The notes: generated by a model from the sequence alone, not told the origin. A DNA stretch of 64,000 nucleotides from Fulvia fulva (GCF_020509005.1 NC_063016.1:5084001-5148000), one strand, 5' to 3'; shown: positions 35,584-48,800, numbered from the stretch's first letter. Translations and numbers: made by a program.

Positions 35584-36429
35584 TCGTACGCTAGAGTAAA
35601 TAAGCTAATTCCTATATAATCGCGTACACTCTATCATAACTACCCCCCCTACCTATAGTAGTGACGTTAGGCCCTCGGTGTTACTACTACTATAGTAAGG
35701 GTAAGTTAGCTATTTTAAGTGAAGTAAGCTAAGGTAAGTAAGGTGAGCTTTGTACCCCTTCCCTTATTCCTCACTTTTACTACTACTATTGTTACCTATA
35801 TAATAAAGTATAGAATATATAACTATTACCGGTAAGATAGCTTAGGTAATAGTCCCGTTACACGGACTTTCACTTAAGTGTATAATTATCTTACCTACCG
35901 GCAAATATTAGAGGTCCTAAGTTCAATCTAGGGGTAACCTTAGTCCTATTATATACTTAAACATATATTGTCGTCCGCTTAACTTATTAAATTGTCCGAT
36001 AATTGCTCTATACTAAGTTATTTCGCTCCGGCGAATAGTAAGAGAGCTCGCTCTGCCCCTAGGGAGTATAAGATACTAGTTAGTAGCGTAATGTACTAGG
36101 CTGTCTACGATAGAGCTTATACTATATAAGGTGTAATAGGGCTCTAATAGGTAATACCGGAGCAACGGTATCGGAAAGTTAAAAAGGCACCTTTAGGGTA
36201 CCTTACTTTCTATACTTTTAAAGGGTATATAAGGTGCGATAGTAGCGGATAATATAGTAACAAGGTAGTAGTGTTGTTGCTAGTAGTAAGTTAGAGGCGT
36301 TTCTCGCTTTCTAATTAGACGCGCTACTTTTGTCGCGCGCGTACGCTACTACTAGTAATAGGGGTGTTTCTCGCCCTTACGCTACTAGCTAATAGGAGTC
36401 CGAGAAACACCTATTAATAATAGTACTAG
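35584..36429 (-). other. long 3' non-coding part of Copia element
   Basis: No coding frame continues here from RNase H. It holds a tRNA-like stretch at 35831-35895 (A-box-like tagcttagg and a 7-bp acceptor-like stem) with a B-box-like gttcaatc near 35930. It also holds an 18-bp inverted repeat at 36356-36373 and 36401-36419. For Copia, 850 bp of 3' non-coding sequence is long, so part of it may be a further small insertion. Confidence 0.4.
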
Positions 36430-39400
36430 GGCCGTACCGGTAAATAGTAGATGCTTTGCCCTAGCTTCGTTATCGTCTATAGTATTAGTAGCTACTAGTA
36501 GCCGTGTTTTGCGCCTACTAGCGCTTCTAGAGAGGTGTCTATAAAGATAAAGCCGTTCGGTGTTTGTTTCGAGATAAGGTAAGTCCGCTACTACGGGCTT
36601 CTTAGGTGTCTATTAGCCCTTTACCTCCTAATACGGCTATAGAGGGCACTAAGGTATATAGGTCTACGCCTTCCTTAGCTATATTAAGTAGCTTAACGAA
36701 GTGCTTATGCTTCTATAGTAGAAGTAGCTTAGTCAGCCCGTCTATAGGCATGTCGTTAGTACTAAGATACTTGAACTTAATGTCTCCGCGCTAGTCTCGC
36801 TATCGGAGCTAGTAGTAGTAGATATTAACGTAGCGTAGCTTCGTATTAAGCTTTTGCCCTTATTAGTTAACAAGGCGGATAGTCTACGTATTATCGTAGT
36901 ATAAGTAGGTACGCTAATTGAACTGAAGGTATATCTTAGCGAAGACTCGTTCCTACTATATAAGCTCTAAGGCGGCTTACGAAAGCCCGAGTAGCTTAGC
37001 CTCTATTAAGGACTTAGTAATAGTGATTTGTTTAGATGCCTTATAATCTACTAGTCTACCGAACAGTATAAAGACCTAGCTATTTGAGCTAGTCCTATCA
37101 TTATTTATGCCGTAGGACGCGTCCGATGCTCTAAAGAACTCGTAGTTACTATCGAGGTGCTCTAGTTAGCTATAAAGGCTAGTGATATGTTTACTAGCGC
37201 TATATATAAGGCAGAGGTTCTTAAACTCTAGGAGATAGCGTAAGTACTAATCTATAAGCTTAAGGTATGTCTTAGTTAGCTTAGTTAGATACTACGATAG
37301 TATAGATAAGGAAAAGGCGATATTAGGCCGCGTATATATAGCGGCGAAGTTAAGGGATTCTATACGTTATTAGTACGTAAGGATGGCGATAGAGGTGGGT
37401 TAATGACCCTCTAGAACGGTCGAATTAAGGTGTTGATCTACTAGTACTATCGTTTTACGTACATTAGTAGATTTACTAAATTTGGCGGCTAGCTTCTTAA
37501 TATAGTCTTCTTAAGAGAGCTATAGCAAGCGCTTGTTTCTATCGCGCGTAACCTTGATTCCTAGGAACTAGGAGAGATCACCGAGCTCGTATATCTCGTA
37601 CTTAGTAAGTAGCCGCTGCTTAATATTAGTAGTATAGGCCTTGTACTTACGGTAGTAGAGTATAACTAGGTCGTTAACGTAAAAGAAGAACATAACCTTA
37701 TTATTATAGTAGATATATTCGGAGTCCGATAGGGGTACTAGTCTAAGGGAGGCTAGCGTCTCGGTTAGGGAGTTATACTATAATAAAGGGGACTCCTTTA
37801 GACCGTAGAGGGCCTTAACTAGCTTAAGGGCGTAATATGCCGTGCTCGTCTAGTTTGTATTTATATACCTACTTAAGCGGTAGTAGTAGCTAAAGTCCCT
37901 CCTCTTACTAAGTATCCTAATCCTTCTCTTCCTTTGTTACCTATCTAAATATGCCTGTTGCTAGGGCTTTAGTAAACTCCTTAGCTATAGCTTCGATCTA
38001 CTATTAGGAGAAGCGGTGTTTTATAGCGGCTTGGTAGTTAGAAGGTTCGGGCGGAAGGTCATCGCGGTGTATAGAGGTAGTAGTATTAACACGCCTTAGA
38101 GGGCTATTGCCTCTTCGTGTAGGGCTTCGATCGCTCTTATCGCGATAGGCGCGTATTCTAGGTCGTATACCGGACATCTAGCCGATAATTATATTAGCGA
38201 CTATAATCTAGTATAGTATATAGTAGAAGTAGGCCGTTTGTAGGCGCTTTCTATTCTCTATAACTATATAGTTAGACTCCTCTAGTATATAGAGCTCTAG
38301 CTCTAGGGGGAAGAGTAGTATATTAGACGCGTTATATATTAACGCGTCTTCTAGTAGTATAAATATAAATTGATATAGCTCGCGATTAGGGTCCGTATTG
38401 CCTATAATCTCCTTACGGTCTTCTACGGTAAGGGCATCTATTATCTACTACTATAGGGTGTCGTAGTAGTCAGTAGTATTAGGTACTAACTACTATATAT
38501 TATCTTGAGTCACGTGATCTGTTACGTGCTCGATTTGCCGGTCTTTTTAGTTATATATTACTAACTCGCGGTATTACGGCTAGTATAGTTCTTACCTAAG
38601 GAGCTTTTAGTAGGCGTCTCGAGGTTATTAGGTATACGGCTACTAAGCCTGTTCTTCTACCCCCTCGGCCTATACTATATCTTACTCGTAATAAGCGACA
38701 TATAGGTCGTAGTATTTCTTAGGCTCTTTAGCCGGTTCTGCTATTACGATGTTCTTAATAGGGGTCGTATACCCTACTATTAGGCGTAATAGGTTATAGA
38801 ACGTAGTCTTATCGAAGAGGACGTCCTTGACTCGTATAACCCTATCTTTTAATAGGTCCTATACGCGGTAGATATTAGTAGAGTCGTATCCTATAAGGTA
38901 GCCTATAAGCGCTCTCTCTTAGAGTTTCTCGCTCTTACTAGGCTAATCTAGTCTATAGATAAACACGTATACAAGGGAGCTATATACTACTATATAACCC
39001 ACGTTCGGAATTCGTCCTATTACTAATTCGAATAGGGTCTTCCAGCCCTTTGACTAGATAGGGGATCGCTAGAGGATGTATACCGCTACTATAGTACATT
39101 CTAGCTAAAGCTTTTCCGGTAATCGTACGTAGATACGAATAGTTCTACTTATAGTAATGATTAGAGCTCTAGCTCTTTCTACTAGGTCCTACGTAGGCGC
39201 GTATTCCGTATTTACGTACTATTCAATCTTGTTATTATTAATAACTAAGCGGAACACCTTCCTAATAGCGGGCTCGTTATCGCTATAGAAGTATACAAAC
39301 CTACGACTAATGAAGTTGATAAAGCTTAGTAGGCTATTAAATTAAGCTAATACCGATTACTAATCTCTGTTCTTAATAGTAAACTAGAAGTGTCTATAGG

Positions 39401-41650
39401 TATCTATATCGTAGAAGTAGACAAGGTACCTATTACCGTTATAGGCGATAGTGAATTCTACTAAGTCTATAGCTATATAGCCGTATAGGGTCATTACCCT
39501 AATAGGCTTAGACCGATTATATACCTTGTGAGCTTTACTAAGCCTATATACTCTACAATATATAGTAAGGGGTGCGCTTAGACTATCGTTAATAATCACC
39601 CCCTTAACTCTAAGTAGCAACTACTTAATACGTTTAGCGCTAATATAACTAAAGATTTGATACTACTAGCGGCTAGAGAGCTTTTGGTGTTTAATAGGGG
39701 TCCTACTAGACGTAGCTATACCTTAAGTACCCCTAGTGCTATTTATGACTACGAGAACGGTACGGTTACTATCCTCTTAAGTAGTTAGAGATGCTACGCT
39801 ATTAGTAGGTTTATCGCCGATGTTTGTACCCCTACTAATAGTACTAATAAAGTACGCGTTACGTATCTTTTTAGTAACCTTCGGTAGTACTAGGCCCTCT
39901 TTTATAGGCTATTAGTAAATGATAGGTGACTTAGGTAGTGTGACTACCTTAAAGAAAGGGATTATACTAGTAGGGCGGTATAGGTCTATTAATTTAGTGT
40001 CGTTATGCCACATTGAATTGCTACGTCCGTACTACTAGAGTCCGGCTCTTTCTATACGTATATAAGAGATGACGTTTATATAAAAGCCTAGGTAGTAAGC
40101 TATATCTAGTAAGGTGAATAAATGGCCCCTAATTAATATATAAACACGCCCTAACGCTATAATTAGAAAGGTGGTTGTTCTAGCCTAGATTTCTAAGGTA
40201 GTGAGGCGCTCTATAATGAACTCTACACCCTCCTAGTCATAATGATTGATTATATAAGTGTCTGAACAGTTATTATATACCTAGCAATCCCTAAAGTTGA
40301 CGCTCAACTTGCTAATTGAGCTAGAAAGAACAGTAAGGCCAATAAAGCCCTTATTGCTTAGTAATACCCTCTTCGTATTAGTAATAGCCTTGTCACGTTC
40401 CTAGTCCCTACGATTATTACGATTCAATACGCTAAGTAGACGCTCGCCGTCGTCGCTTAAGTAGTAGTTAATAAAGTTTTTCTAGTACTTCTTCTACTAC
40501 TCTAAGCGCTAATCCTTTACTAGGCGCTTATCCGGGTTGATTACATCGCATAAGAACAGGCCCTTATAACAGGTGTCCTTAGGCTCGCCGGTAATGTTCT
40601 AGTAGCCGCTTAGCCTATTGTTATCCTTGTCTTTATTCTTATCGCCGCGGCTACTACTACGACCCTTGTTACCGCGGCTATTACTACGGTTATTACTACG
40701 GCTACTACTACGGTCACCCTCCTTTTGACTAGTACCTATAGGTACTATTTCATCCTCTGCTTCTACTAAGGTTTCTCCGGAGAAGGTTACGAAGACTAAT
40801 CGACCGTTAGTTATTACTAGTATAGTATCGCGTATCTATTCGAGGTAACGCTTAGTAAGCTTTTATAGTAACATTTTGTTACGCTTCTACTCGTTATATA
40901 GAGAAGCACCGTAGGCTAGAGCCTACTTCTACTAAATAGTAAGTAGGAAGTGTCTACTAAGGTCGTCGTACTCGGCGTAGTTATACTTAAGTATCTTAGT
41001 CTATAAAACTAACTAGTCTAAGTACTAGTTATCGATTCTACGTACGCTAGCCTTCTAAAGCCTAGATAGCTTAAGCGTAAGCTACCGCTTACGTAGTATA
41101 TCGTCTAGACTATACTGATCCTTAAGAGCCTAGTATTTCGCTCTAAGGGTGTTCTAGCCGTATATTAGCTCTTACCCTAGCTCTATCGTCGTACGGATAA
41201 GGTAGGTAATAAGCTTTAATCGCGTAGTAGTAAAGATATCGTATATCCGTTGCCTTCGGTCTACGTCTATTTGTCGTAGCTTAATAAGATCTCTTAATAT
41301 AGCGTCTCCTACTATATACGCTTATTAGATTTCCTTAAACGTTAAGTAAGTAGGCTCTATTAGCTCGTTACTTAGTTAGTAAGGATCTATATACTTCTAG
41401 ACATTTAAAGACTCTACGTAGAGCTCTAGCTAACGGTTAAACTTGTCCTATTAGTTATAGCTCTTTAGAACTACGGTACCCTAAGGTAGGGCACCGGTAG
41501 TTACCGGCGTCTCGGTAGTAGCTATAACTACAAAATAGGTTATAGGCTAGTAAAAGTTCTACGCGGGTTCACTAGGCCTAGGGGATACTACTATACTAGT
41601 TATAGCAGTAGTGCTATAACGATACAAACTCTACTTTAGGGCTTCCTTAT
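36430..41650 (-). pseudogene. Copia Gag-Pol polyprotein
   Basis: In minus-strand order. Gag (about 41600-40500): FNR-LELYVESLNV-KYIDP, then a Cys-containing block. Protease near 40280: VYNNCSDT, apparently with a catalytic Asp changed to Asn. Integrase (about 39950-38950): LSKAHKVYNRSKP and IAIDLVEFTIAYNGNRYLVYF, partly open at 39384-39620. RT (about 38300-37300): catalytic box FFYVND at 37670-37681, normally YVDD. RNase H (about 37100-36500): TKSLIEAKLLGLS-AALEL, the family SSTEAELLALS box. Stops are mostly TAG. Boundaries are approximate. Confidence 0.8.
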
Positions 41651-41688
41651 CGTAGCGAATGTTAGTAAGCGCTAATCGGGCTTATAAC

Positions 41689-41895
41689 TATTACGTTAGA
41701 AGTGTAGGAAGTTATTATACGGGCTTATATAGGGTGTTTTAAAAGCAGGTTATGTATTGTATATATCTATCTAGAATGGACAAGTGTTGCTCTTAAAGAG
41801 GCTGTAGGTGACTAATTAGTCACCTGATTCTTAGCGTACGTAGCCTTAAGTTTTAATAATAGGATATTACCTATATATACGCTCGGATCGCGACA
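41689..41895 (-). repeat. Copia 5' LTR
   Basis: 207 bp, same length as the 3' LTR and about 95% identical by eye. It retains more C and G at the differing sites. The next bases inward on the minus strand (gttataagcccgatt) are where a tRNA primer site should lie; I cannot assign the tRNA. Confidence 0.9.
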
Positions 41896-41900
41896 ATAGT
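41896..41900. repeat. TSD of Copia element, right copy
   Basis: atagt, identical to 35360-35364. The six bases after it (taggga) are the last of LINE A2 before its own TSD. Confidence 0.85.
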
Positions 41901-41906
41901 TAGGGA

Positions 41907-41922
41907 AGCTAGGCGTATATAG
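41907..41922. repeat. TSD of LINE A2, right copy
   Basis: Identical to 33155-33170. Helitron sequence resumes here. Confidence 0.9.
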
Positions 41923-43177
41923 GTAACGCCCTCGGCTTACTTCTATTCCTTATAATTAGGCATTAACCGTATAATAGAATCCTACTAATAGTCGGCGGTA
42001 GAATAGGTTATAAAGAGGTTAGGCTTACTAAGTACTCGTACGTAAGCTTTAAGATGACGTCGACGTCCGTTCTAGAAAGGTCGTATACCTAGTAGTTTAC
42101 TACTCTAGTAAGTAATAGCGCTAATAAGTACCTAAGCCTCGCGGTCGTTCTTACTAGCGCTAAGGGCGGCCTTAATGTCCTCTACTATAACTTCCCTAGT
42201 ACGCCCGGCCTAGAATTTATTAATAAAGAATAACGAGTAGCTACGAACCTTCTACGGTATAAGCTAATTATATACGAAGAATAGAAAGCGTAGGTAGGAT
42301 ACGAAGCGATAGTCCTCGTACTATATTAAGTGATTAATATATTTATAGTACTTAACCGATCTCTTACGAGACTAATTATAGCTAGCTTTACCGTAGGGAA
42401 ATAGAGTAGGAAACGCTATTAGTATAATATCGACTAACTTGTCCTACTTAGAGATAGGGATCTTATCTATATTAGGGACTAATAGCTAAGGGTATACTAC
42501 TAGCTATTAGATATTATAAGCATTATTAGGGTAGAAGACGTTAGGCTCGTAATTATTAGATTCGCTAGCGTTTACGTAATAACGAGTTAGGCCCTAGTCT
42601 AGAGTATCATCCTATATCCGGTCGCTAGTAAGTTTATTACTACGATTCTTACGTTAGCGACGCGTCGTAAGGCGATTATAAAGTTTCTATATCGTACGCT
42701 TATCTAGGTAAAGCGCCGGAACACTAATACTTTTATTATTATACTTAATATCCTTTCCGTAGTATATTTAGGCTAAGTATCGCCCTTACGTATATTAAGC
42801 CTACGATCTACTAGGGTATAGGTATCCTACTCGAGTATAGTCAATACGTTACTACTATCGTCTATATTACTATTAGTCCTAGGTAATTACGAGAGAGTAC
42901 CTAGGTCGATAAGTACCTAACAATATAACTTATTATACTCCTTAAGCTAGTTAAGCTAAGCCTTAACCCGGCTATAACGGACGAATATCTCCTTCGTAAA
43001 CTACTACGCCTAACGATAGTCTTCTAGAAGGGGCTAGCTATCTTCGCTAGTCTTAGTAGCTAGCTTAAGAAGGACGACGTCTATATCGCTTAGTAATAGT
43101 AGTAGCTTACGGTCGACCTTTATAGTATCTTTAAGGAAGTTAGCGATATAATAAGAGAAGCGATACTACTTAATACG
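41923..43177 (-). pseudogene. Helitron helicase-like N-terminal domain
   Basis: Minus-strand frame. Near the start of the recognisable part: DKLVDIILIAFPTLFPYGKASYN. Then KYYKYINHLI-YEDYRFVSYLRFLFFVYN. Then, after a block that reads GRRRHLKAYVRVLSKPNLFITYSTADY, comes DSIIRLMPNYKE. These match the Helitron_like_N region, including the LFxTxSxAD-W box with Trp codons turned to TAG. The Rep HUH motif and helicase are not present here. The 5' side is cut by LINE C2 and the 3' side by LINE A2, with continuation at 33093-33154. Confidence 0.75.
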
Positions 43178-44321
43178 AACAGTATATATATATACATAAA
43201 CGGGTATAAAAAGGAAGGAATTATTCCTATCGAGGTGGCCCTAAAACACGACATATTCGAAAGCTCTTATCAAGGCTATTCTAACGATCTATAAAGTAGG
43301 CCACTACCCCTAGAATTAAGGGAGTTCTACCTTATTTAATTTAGATAGCTTAAAGTTCTCTTCACCCTATTTCTTTAGCTCTAAACGCCGCGGAGGTGCC
43401 TAGCTACATTAGGCAACTCCTAGGTAATAGTAGCCTAGGCTACGGTACTACCGGCGCCTACGGCTCTATAGGCAAAGCTCCCCTAAGACAACTAGTAGCA
43501 ACTTATAGAGGACGTAAAAAGTATAGAAACTAACGATTAGCTCCTATACCGGTCTCTATAGGTAATGATCACTTAGCTACGTACGGCGCTTATACTATCG
43601 TATTACCGAGGGCAATAAGAAATAAAGACGACGTCTTAGGCAATTAACAAGGCCACCCGGAATTAATACCCCTATAGCTAGGTATCGGTCGCGGTATTGA
43701 TACTAGGCACCCGCCTAACGCACGATATAGTTACGATCCGCATTATAGCAAAGGAAGACTAGGCCGAAGTTACGAAGCTATCGAACAAGGAGCTCGCCTA
43801 ACGAATTAACTAACTAGGGGTAGTCGTAGTGAACTAATAGTCTAACGGTACTCTATAGATCTATACTAGCTCTACTACTACTAGGAGGTACCTAGAGGTA
43901 TAGCTATAGTAGGTATCTAAGGTTACGGTATTAGCGAAGGTCTTAATAAAGTAATTTACGATCCTAGTCTACGATATACCTAAGGAGTTTGACCTAACTA
44001 ACTAAGGTCACCTACGTACTCTCTAAGAGGACAACCCGGTCACTCTTAACTCTCTAATCTAGAAGGCGACTTGGCTCTATAGGAAATGGCTCGAAGGCAA
44101 GAAGGCCTCTACGCTAATAGTATAGCTATAAGACGCGAAAGCGGCGGATCTAGCGATAGAACAAGGCCTAATCTAGTAATATAGCCTTAAGATAGTAGAA
44201 AAGCACTCCTTATCCTTTCGTGTCCTCTAATACTTTAAATGCTAACAGTATAGACACTAAACCTATACGTATATAAACAAGTAGGCCTACTCGAACTATA
44301 TAGGAGACTATTTGTCTAGGG
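43178..44321 (+). mobile_element. LINE C2, 5' part (split by LINE B3)
   Basis: Homologous to the 5' end of C1 read from 28280 downward. It carries the leader and most of ORF1 up to the zinc-knuckle region (TGCTAACAGTATAGACAC block near 44240), where B3 is inserted. Resumes at 49437. The start is placed where similarity to C1 begins (aacagtatat). Confidence 0.8.
44308..44321. repeat. TSD of LINE B3, left copy
   Basis: ctatttgtctaggg, identical to 49423-49436. Confidence 0.85.
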
Positions 44322-44334
44322 GGACGAGGACTAT

Positions 44335-45870
44335 TTAATCGACAGCCCTTATTAAGACGAGTAATCTACTTAAGTAGTAGCGACCCGCCTACGCTAGCGG
44401 CGGCGTAATCGTAGTATAAAGAACCCTAAAACCGAGGTCCCTTTCCCCTAAAGGCAGACCCTAGAATTACGGAGTTACGGAGGATAACTACCTAATTAGG
44501 AAGCGCGACCCCGAATAGTAGCGAAGGATAGTAACTAACGAGAGCTATAGCCTTACGAATATTCTATACTAAGAGTCAAACCGGGAAACAAACTAAGAAA
44601 AAACCTAGGACATAAGCCAAGGCCTACTATATAGAAAGTAGAGGCTAACGACAAATAATATAGCGTAGACGACCCTATATACGGAGGCGGAAAACTTACT
44701 AGGGGATAACGGACACCTAGCCTAGGTATATAAGAACACTATAGTATAGCTACTAGGAGCGCTAAAAGCGCTATTATACCAAATCCCGAAGACAATCTAA
44801 CAAGTAACATAGAAGGTAGCCTAGAAACTAACTATATAGGTAATAGTAGTAGTAGGTAAGAATTAACCCTCTCCGAAGGTAAGTAAGGCGGTACGCCTAT
44901 ACATTACTAATCCGGCGGAGAAACAAGAAATCGTAGCCCTAATAAGTAAGGAGATTGTCGACAGAATCGGCCAAAAGGAGGTAGTTAGGGCGAGGGTAGA
45001 GGCAATAGGCGTAGTAAGACTCTTTACTGTAAAAGAGTCTAATAGACGAAAGCTAGAGACCTATAAGGAGTAGACTACTAAAGTCGCGAAGTCGGTACGA
45101 GTCTCCTACTTCTAGTATACCGTTATCGCCTACGGGGTCCCTAGGACATTCAAGGTCGAAGACCTTCCCTACCTCTAAGTATAGAACTAGAACACCTCCC
45201 TAGGAGTACGACTAACGAAGGCGGCATAGCTATACAAGACAGTAGACCGAGAAAAGACGTATTTATCGCTTATTATTTAGGTAGAGATAGCGGAACAAGC
45301 TAACTAGATACTAGACAATAGGCTATTCTAGGACTACGAGAGAATAGATACGGAGATCTATTAGAGTAGCTATAGGGTAATACAATGCTTCTAATGCTAA
45401 TAGTACGGTTATATAGCCCTAAAATACGGGGAGAAGACCCTAAGGTATCCTTACTACGTAGGCCTATACTAGGGAAGGGAATGCCTAAAAAAGGAGAGTA
45501 GGTACGTATACTACGGTAGAAGGTACCTAGCGTATTTAAGCTAATGCCTAGCTAGAATAGTAGTATAAGAACGAGCGAGATAAGTAAGGATCTCTATACT
45601 AGCTAGGTACCCCTAAAGATAGTAGGAGGGACCTACCGTATATAAGGGCTTCGAGCCGAGCAAGAGGAAGAGGGTAGAAGAGACGAATAAGAGAACCTAA
45701 CCCTAAACGTATCTACCTCCCGGTAGGCCTCGATACCTTAACCGGGCTACTAACGAACTAGGCTAAATACGAATCTTTAGGGCGCCCTAGCGGCCCTAGG
45801 GCTAGCCGGATAGCGAGATATAGGCTTAGGAGATATAGTAGGTTAGCACGGAAATGGACCTTACGGATAA
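44335..45870 (+). pseudogene. LINE B3 ORF1: Gag-like protein
   Basis: Frame with frequent TAG codons. At 45386-45427 a zinc knuckle reads C-x2-C-x4-Y-x4-Y, so the last two ligands (His and Cys) have become Tyr. A second Cys/His-rich segment follows at once (RYPYYVGLY-GRECLKK), also with Cys changed to Tyr. Role as for ORF1 of A1. Start and end are approximate. Confidence 0.6.
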
Positions 45871-45883
45871 CGAATAATACTAT

Positions 45884-48800
45884 ACGACGACATTACTATC
45901 GTATAGTATAACGTAGACAAAAGTAGGGACAAGGTCTAGCGCCACTTTCGATAAGAGCTAGACCCGCTATAGTACTACGTTATTACGGTATAGGAACTAT
46001 AGATCAACCCCTACGTAGGACTCCTAGCCACTTATAATAACTAGAGATACTATACCGTAATCGCGGGCTAATAAGGCGTTATCCCGAGGACATATATATA
46101 CGTAACTAAGACTATAGACCTTGAGTCGTAGAAGGTTATACTACCGTAGTAGGGCAACCTAGGAGATATAACATTAATCTAGATCGACACGACATAAGGC
46201 CCTATCTAGATCTATAACGTTTATAACCCGCTACCGCGGGGTCGGACGAGTAGGGAACTAGGAACCCTCGCCTACCTAGAGCGGACCAAAAGCTAAGATA
46301 TAAAGCAAGTACTCCTCGGCGACTTTAACCTCTACTACCTATAGTAGGGACTCGAATTCACTCCCCCGTACGCGTTTCTAGGGGGGAAGCTACTAGACAT
46401 AACCGTGCGCTACGGAATGGCCTTAGTAATACTAAAGGAAACAGAGACGTAGAAGGCCCGTACTAGTATAAGCACGATCGACCTATACTTTCTATTACGA
46501 GAACTTGAAGAGAGACTAGTCTAATGCCGACCGAACTACGCGCTAGAGGCCTCCGTAGACTATATACCTATTTAAACGACGCTAGGGGTGAAGGTAATAG
46601 AGGAACTAATAAGCGAACTACGCCGTAACTAGAAGAAGGTACGCTAGGACGATATAAGAGACTTCCTAATAGTAAACCTACCGTAGTATAGGGAACTCAA
46701 GACGACAGCTTAGCTAGATCAAGTAGCGGAACAGATTACCTCGGTTATATAGTAAGTAGCGGAACAATATACGCCGCTACTCCGGCCCTTAGCGTAGTAG
46801 AAGGCCTTCTAGACCCGTAAATACTCTACGAAGGTAAAGGAGGCTAGAAGGGCAAGGCGACCGTAGGCGAAGGAGTATACCTAAGAGACGTAGGAGCAAT
46901 ACTATCGTGCGACATAAGAGAAGAAGGTATAGATAAGACGCGATAAGCTATAGGACTAGAGAGCGACGATCGGGCTCGTTATAGAAAACCCGGAATAGAT
47001 AAAGAGACTTACTAAATAGCACGACTACCGGAAGAGTAACAAGCCCCTCACTTCCCCCTAATCGTATACCGCGAAGGGATTGCCTAGGCTACGCCCCGGG
47101 GTAAGGCAAAAGCGTTAGCCGACTATTTCTTTTCGACGTAAGTAGAGGTAGACCTTACGGACATTAACCCGAGTATATACCCGGAACCCCTAGACATAGA
47201 TTAGGCGGTTAGCTCTAATATAGTAATAGGAGTTATAAGTAAGCTTAAAGGACGAAAAGCCCTAGGCCTAGATAGGATACTAAATATACTACTAAAAGAG
47301 TATAGAGAATAGATCGCGCCGAGCCTTATAAACCTATTTACCGCGTACCTACGGCTAGGGTATCACCCGAAGCCGTATAGAGAGTCTATAACAGTAGTGC
47401 TACGTAAGCTATAGAAGGAAGACTATACTTAGCCCAAGTCGTACAGACTAATAGCACTTCTAAATACAATAGGGAAGGTCCTAGAAAAGATAGTAGCCTA
47501 GAGACTTACGTAGCTTACCGAGGACAACTACGTACTCCTAGCAATATAGATAGGGGGAAGAAGCTAGCGATCGACACTAATAGTAATAGAGCTAATTACG
47601 GAGCAAATTCAGACCCTCTAGTACTACGGTAGGAACCGAGCGGCGTCCTTACTATCCCTCGATATCGTAGGGGCCTTTAACAACGTCTTATACTAAAGGC
47701 TAATATATATCCTATAGTAGAAAGGCATCCCCTAGTAGGTAACGACGTTTGTCTACTCCTTTCTCTAGGAACGGACGACATACCTAGTCCTAGGAAGGTA
47801 TACGTCCGACCCGGTAAAGGTAGAGACTAGAATACCTTAGGGATCTACTCTCTCCCCTATCCTATTTCTAATATTTATATCGGATCTAATCCCCCGACTC
47901 ACCTCTCCGTAAACCTTAGTATCGGGGTTCGTAGACGATATAAACATCCTAGCCTAGTTAGACTCGACAGAAGAGAACTGTCGCCTCCTTAAAGATAGGC
48001 ATAAGAAATGCGAGGAGTGGGCAAAGAAGTATAGTGCCCGGTTCGCCCCTAAAAAGTACTAACTTATATACTTTAGTAAAGCGAGAACATACTATAATAT
48101 AAAGGCGGCGGTAAGAATCTAAGGCTACGAGACTAAGCTATTAGCGGAGCTACGAGTACTAGGGATCTAGCTCGACACGAAGCTAAGCTAGAATGTATAG
48201 ATTAAGAAAGCCTAGAGTCGAGCGCAAGTTAATAAAGCCTCGATAAAGAGGCTTACGGTATCTATATAGGGAGTAACATTCGATAAGGCAAGAGTAATAT
48301 ATAAGGCGATCGTTAGACTAGCTATGTTATACGGGGCATAGATTTAGGGAACAGGAGGCGTAGGCAAGCCGATCCCGAAACGGATAGAGCAACCACTAAA
48401 TAGGACATAGGTAGGTAACCTACGTAGGGTACTAGGCGTATATAAGACAACGTTAATAAGCACGGTAGAAATAGAGACAGGAATACTACTAATCGGCTAG
48501 TACATCCGGGGAATGAGAATTTAATACGCGGCAAAGACGACAGGTTACCTAGTATAAACCACGATCTAGGAGGCAAAGAATAAGATAGAAAGCCGCTACC
48601 GGAGAGGGGTAGGACATAGGACAAGCCAAAAAGAGGATGACCTTACTACCTTTACGGCCGTATAGATAAGTAACGAATAGCTAGTATAAAAGGAGGAGGA
48701 GCGTAGGACTCGCTAGGCCGGCGGGAGCAAGGCTAAGACCTAAAGCCTAGCGGAATAGATAGCGAGCTACCTATAGGAGTAGGACTAGAAAAGGAAGCCC

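Larger units (their letters stand above)
35365..41895 (-). mobile_element. complete Copia-type LTR retrotransposon
   Basis: 6.5 kb with two 207-bp LTRs, a 5-bp TSD, a polypurine tract beside the 3' LTR and a minus-strand gag-pol in Copia order (Gag, protease, integrase, RT, RNase H). Integrase before RT separates it from the Gypsy elements in the window. It is dead through many TAG/TAA codons and catalytic changes. It sits 6-11 bp from the 5' end of LINE A2, so it is younger than A2. Confidence 0.9.

Noticed and set aside
35831..35895. Functional tRNA gene
   Set aside because: Acceptor-like and A-box-like parts exist, but the enclosed length is too short and no T arm fits inside. Kept only as an observation.
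36606..36794. Plus-strand open frame of 62 codons
   Set aside because: Antisense to the RNase H end of the Copia polyprotein.
48322..48624. Minus-strand open frame of 100 codons
   Set aside because: Antisense to the post-RT region of LINE B3, which is on the plus strand and aligns with B1.
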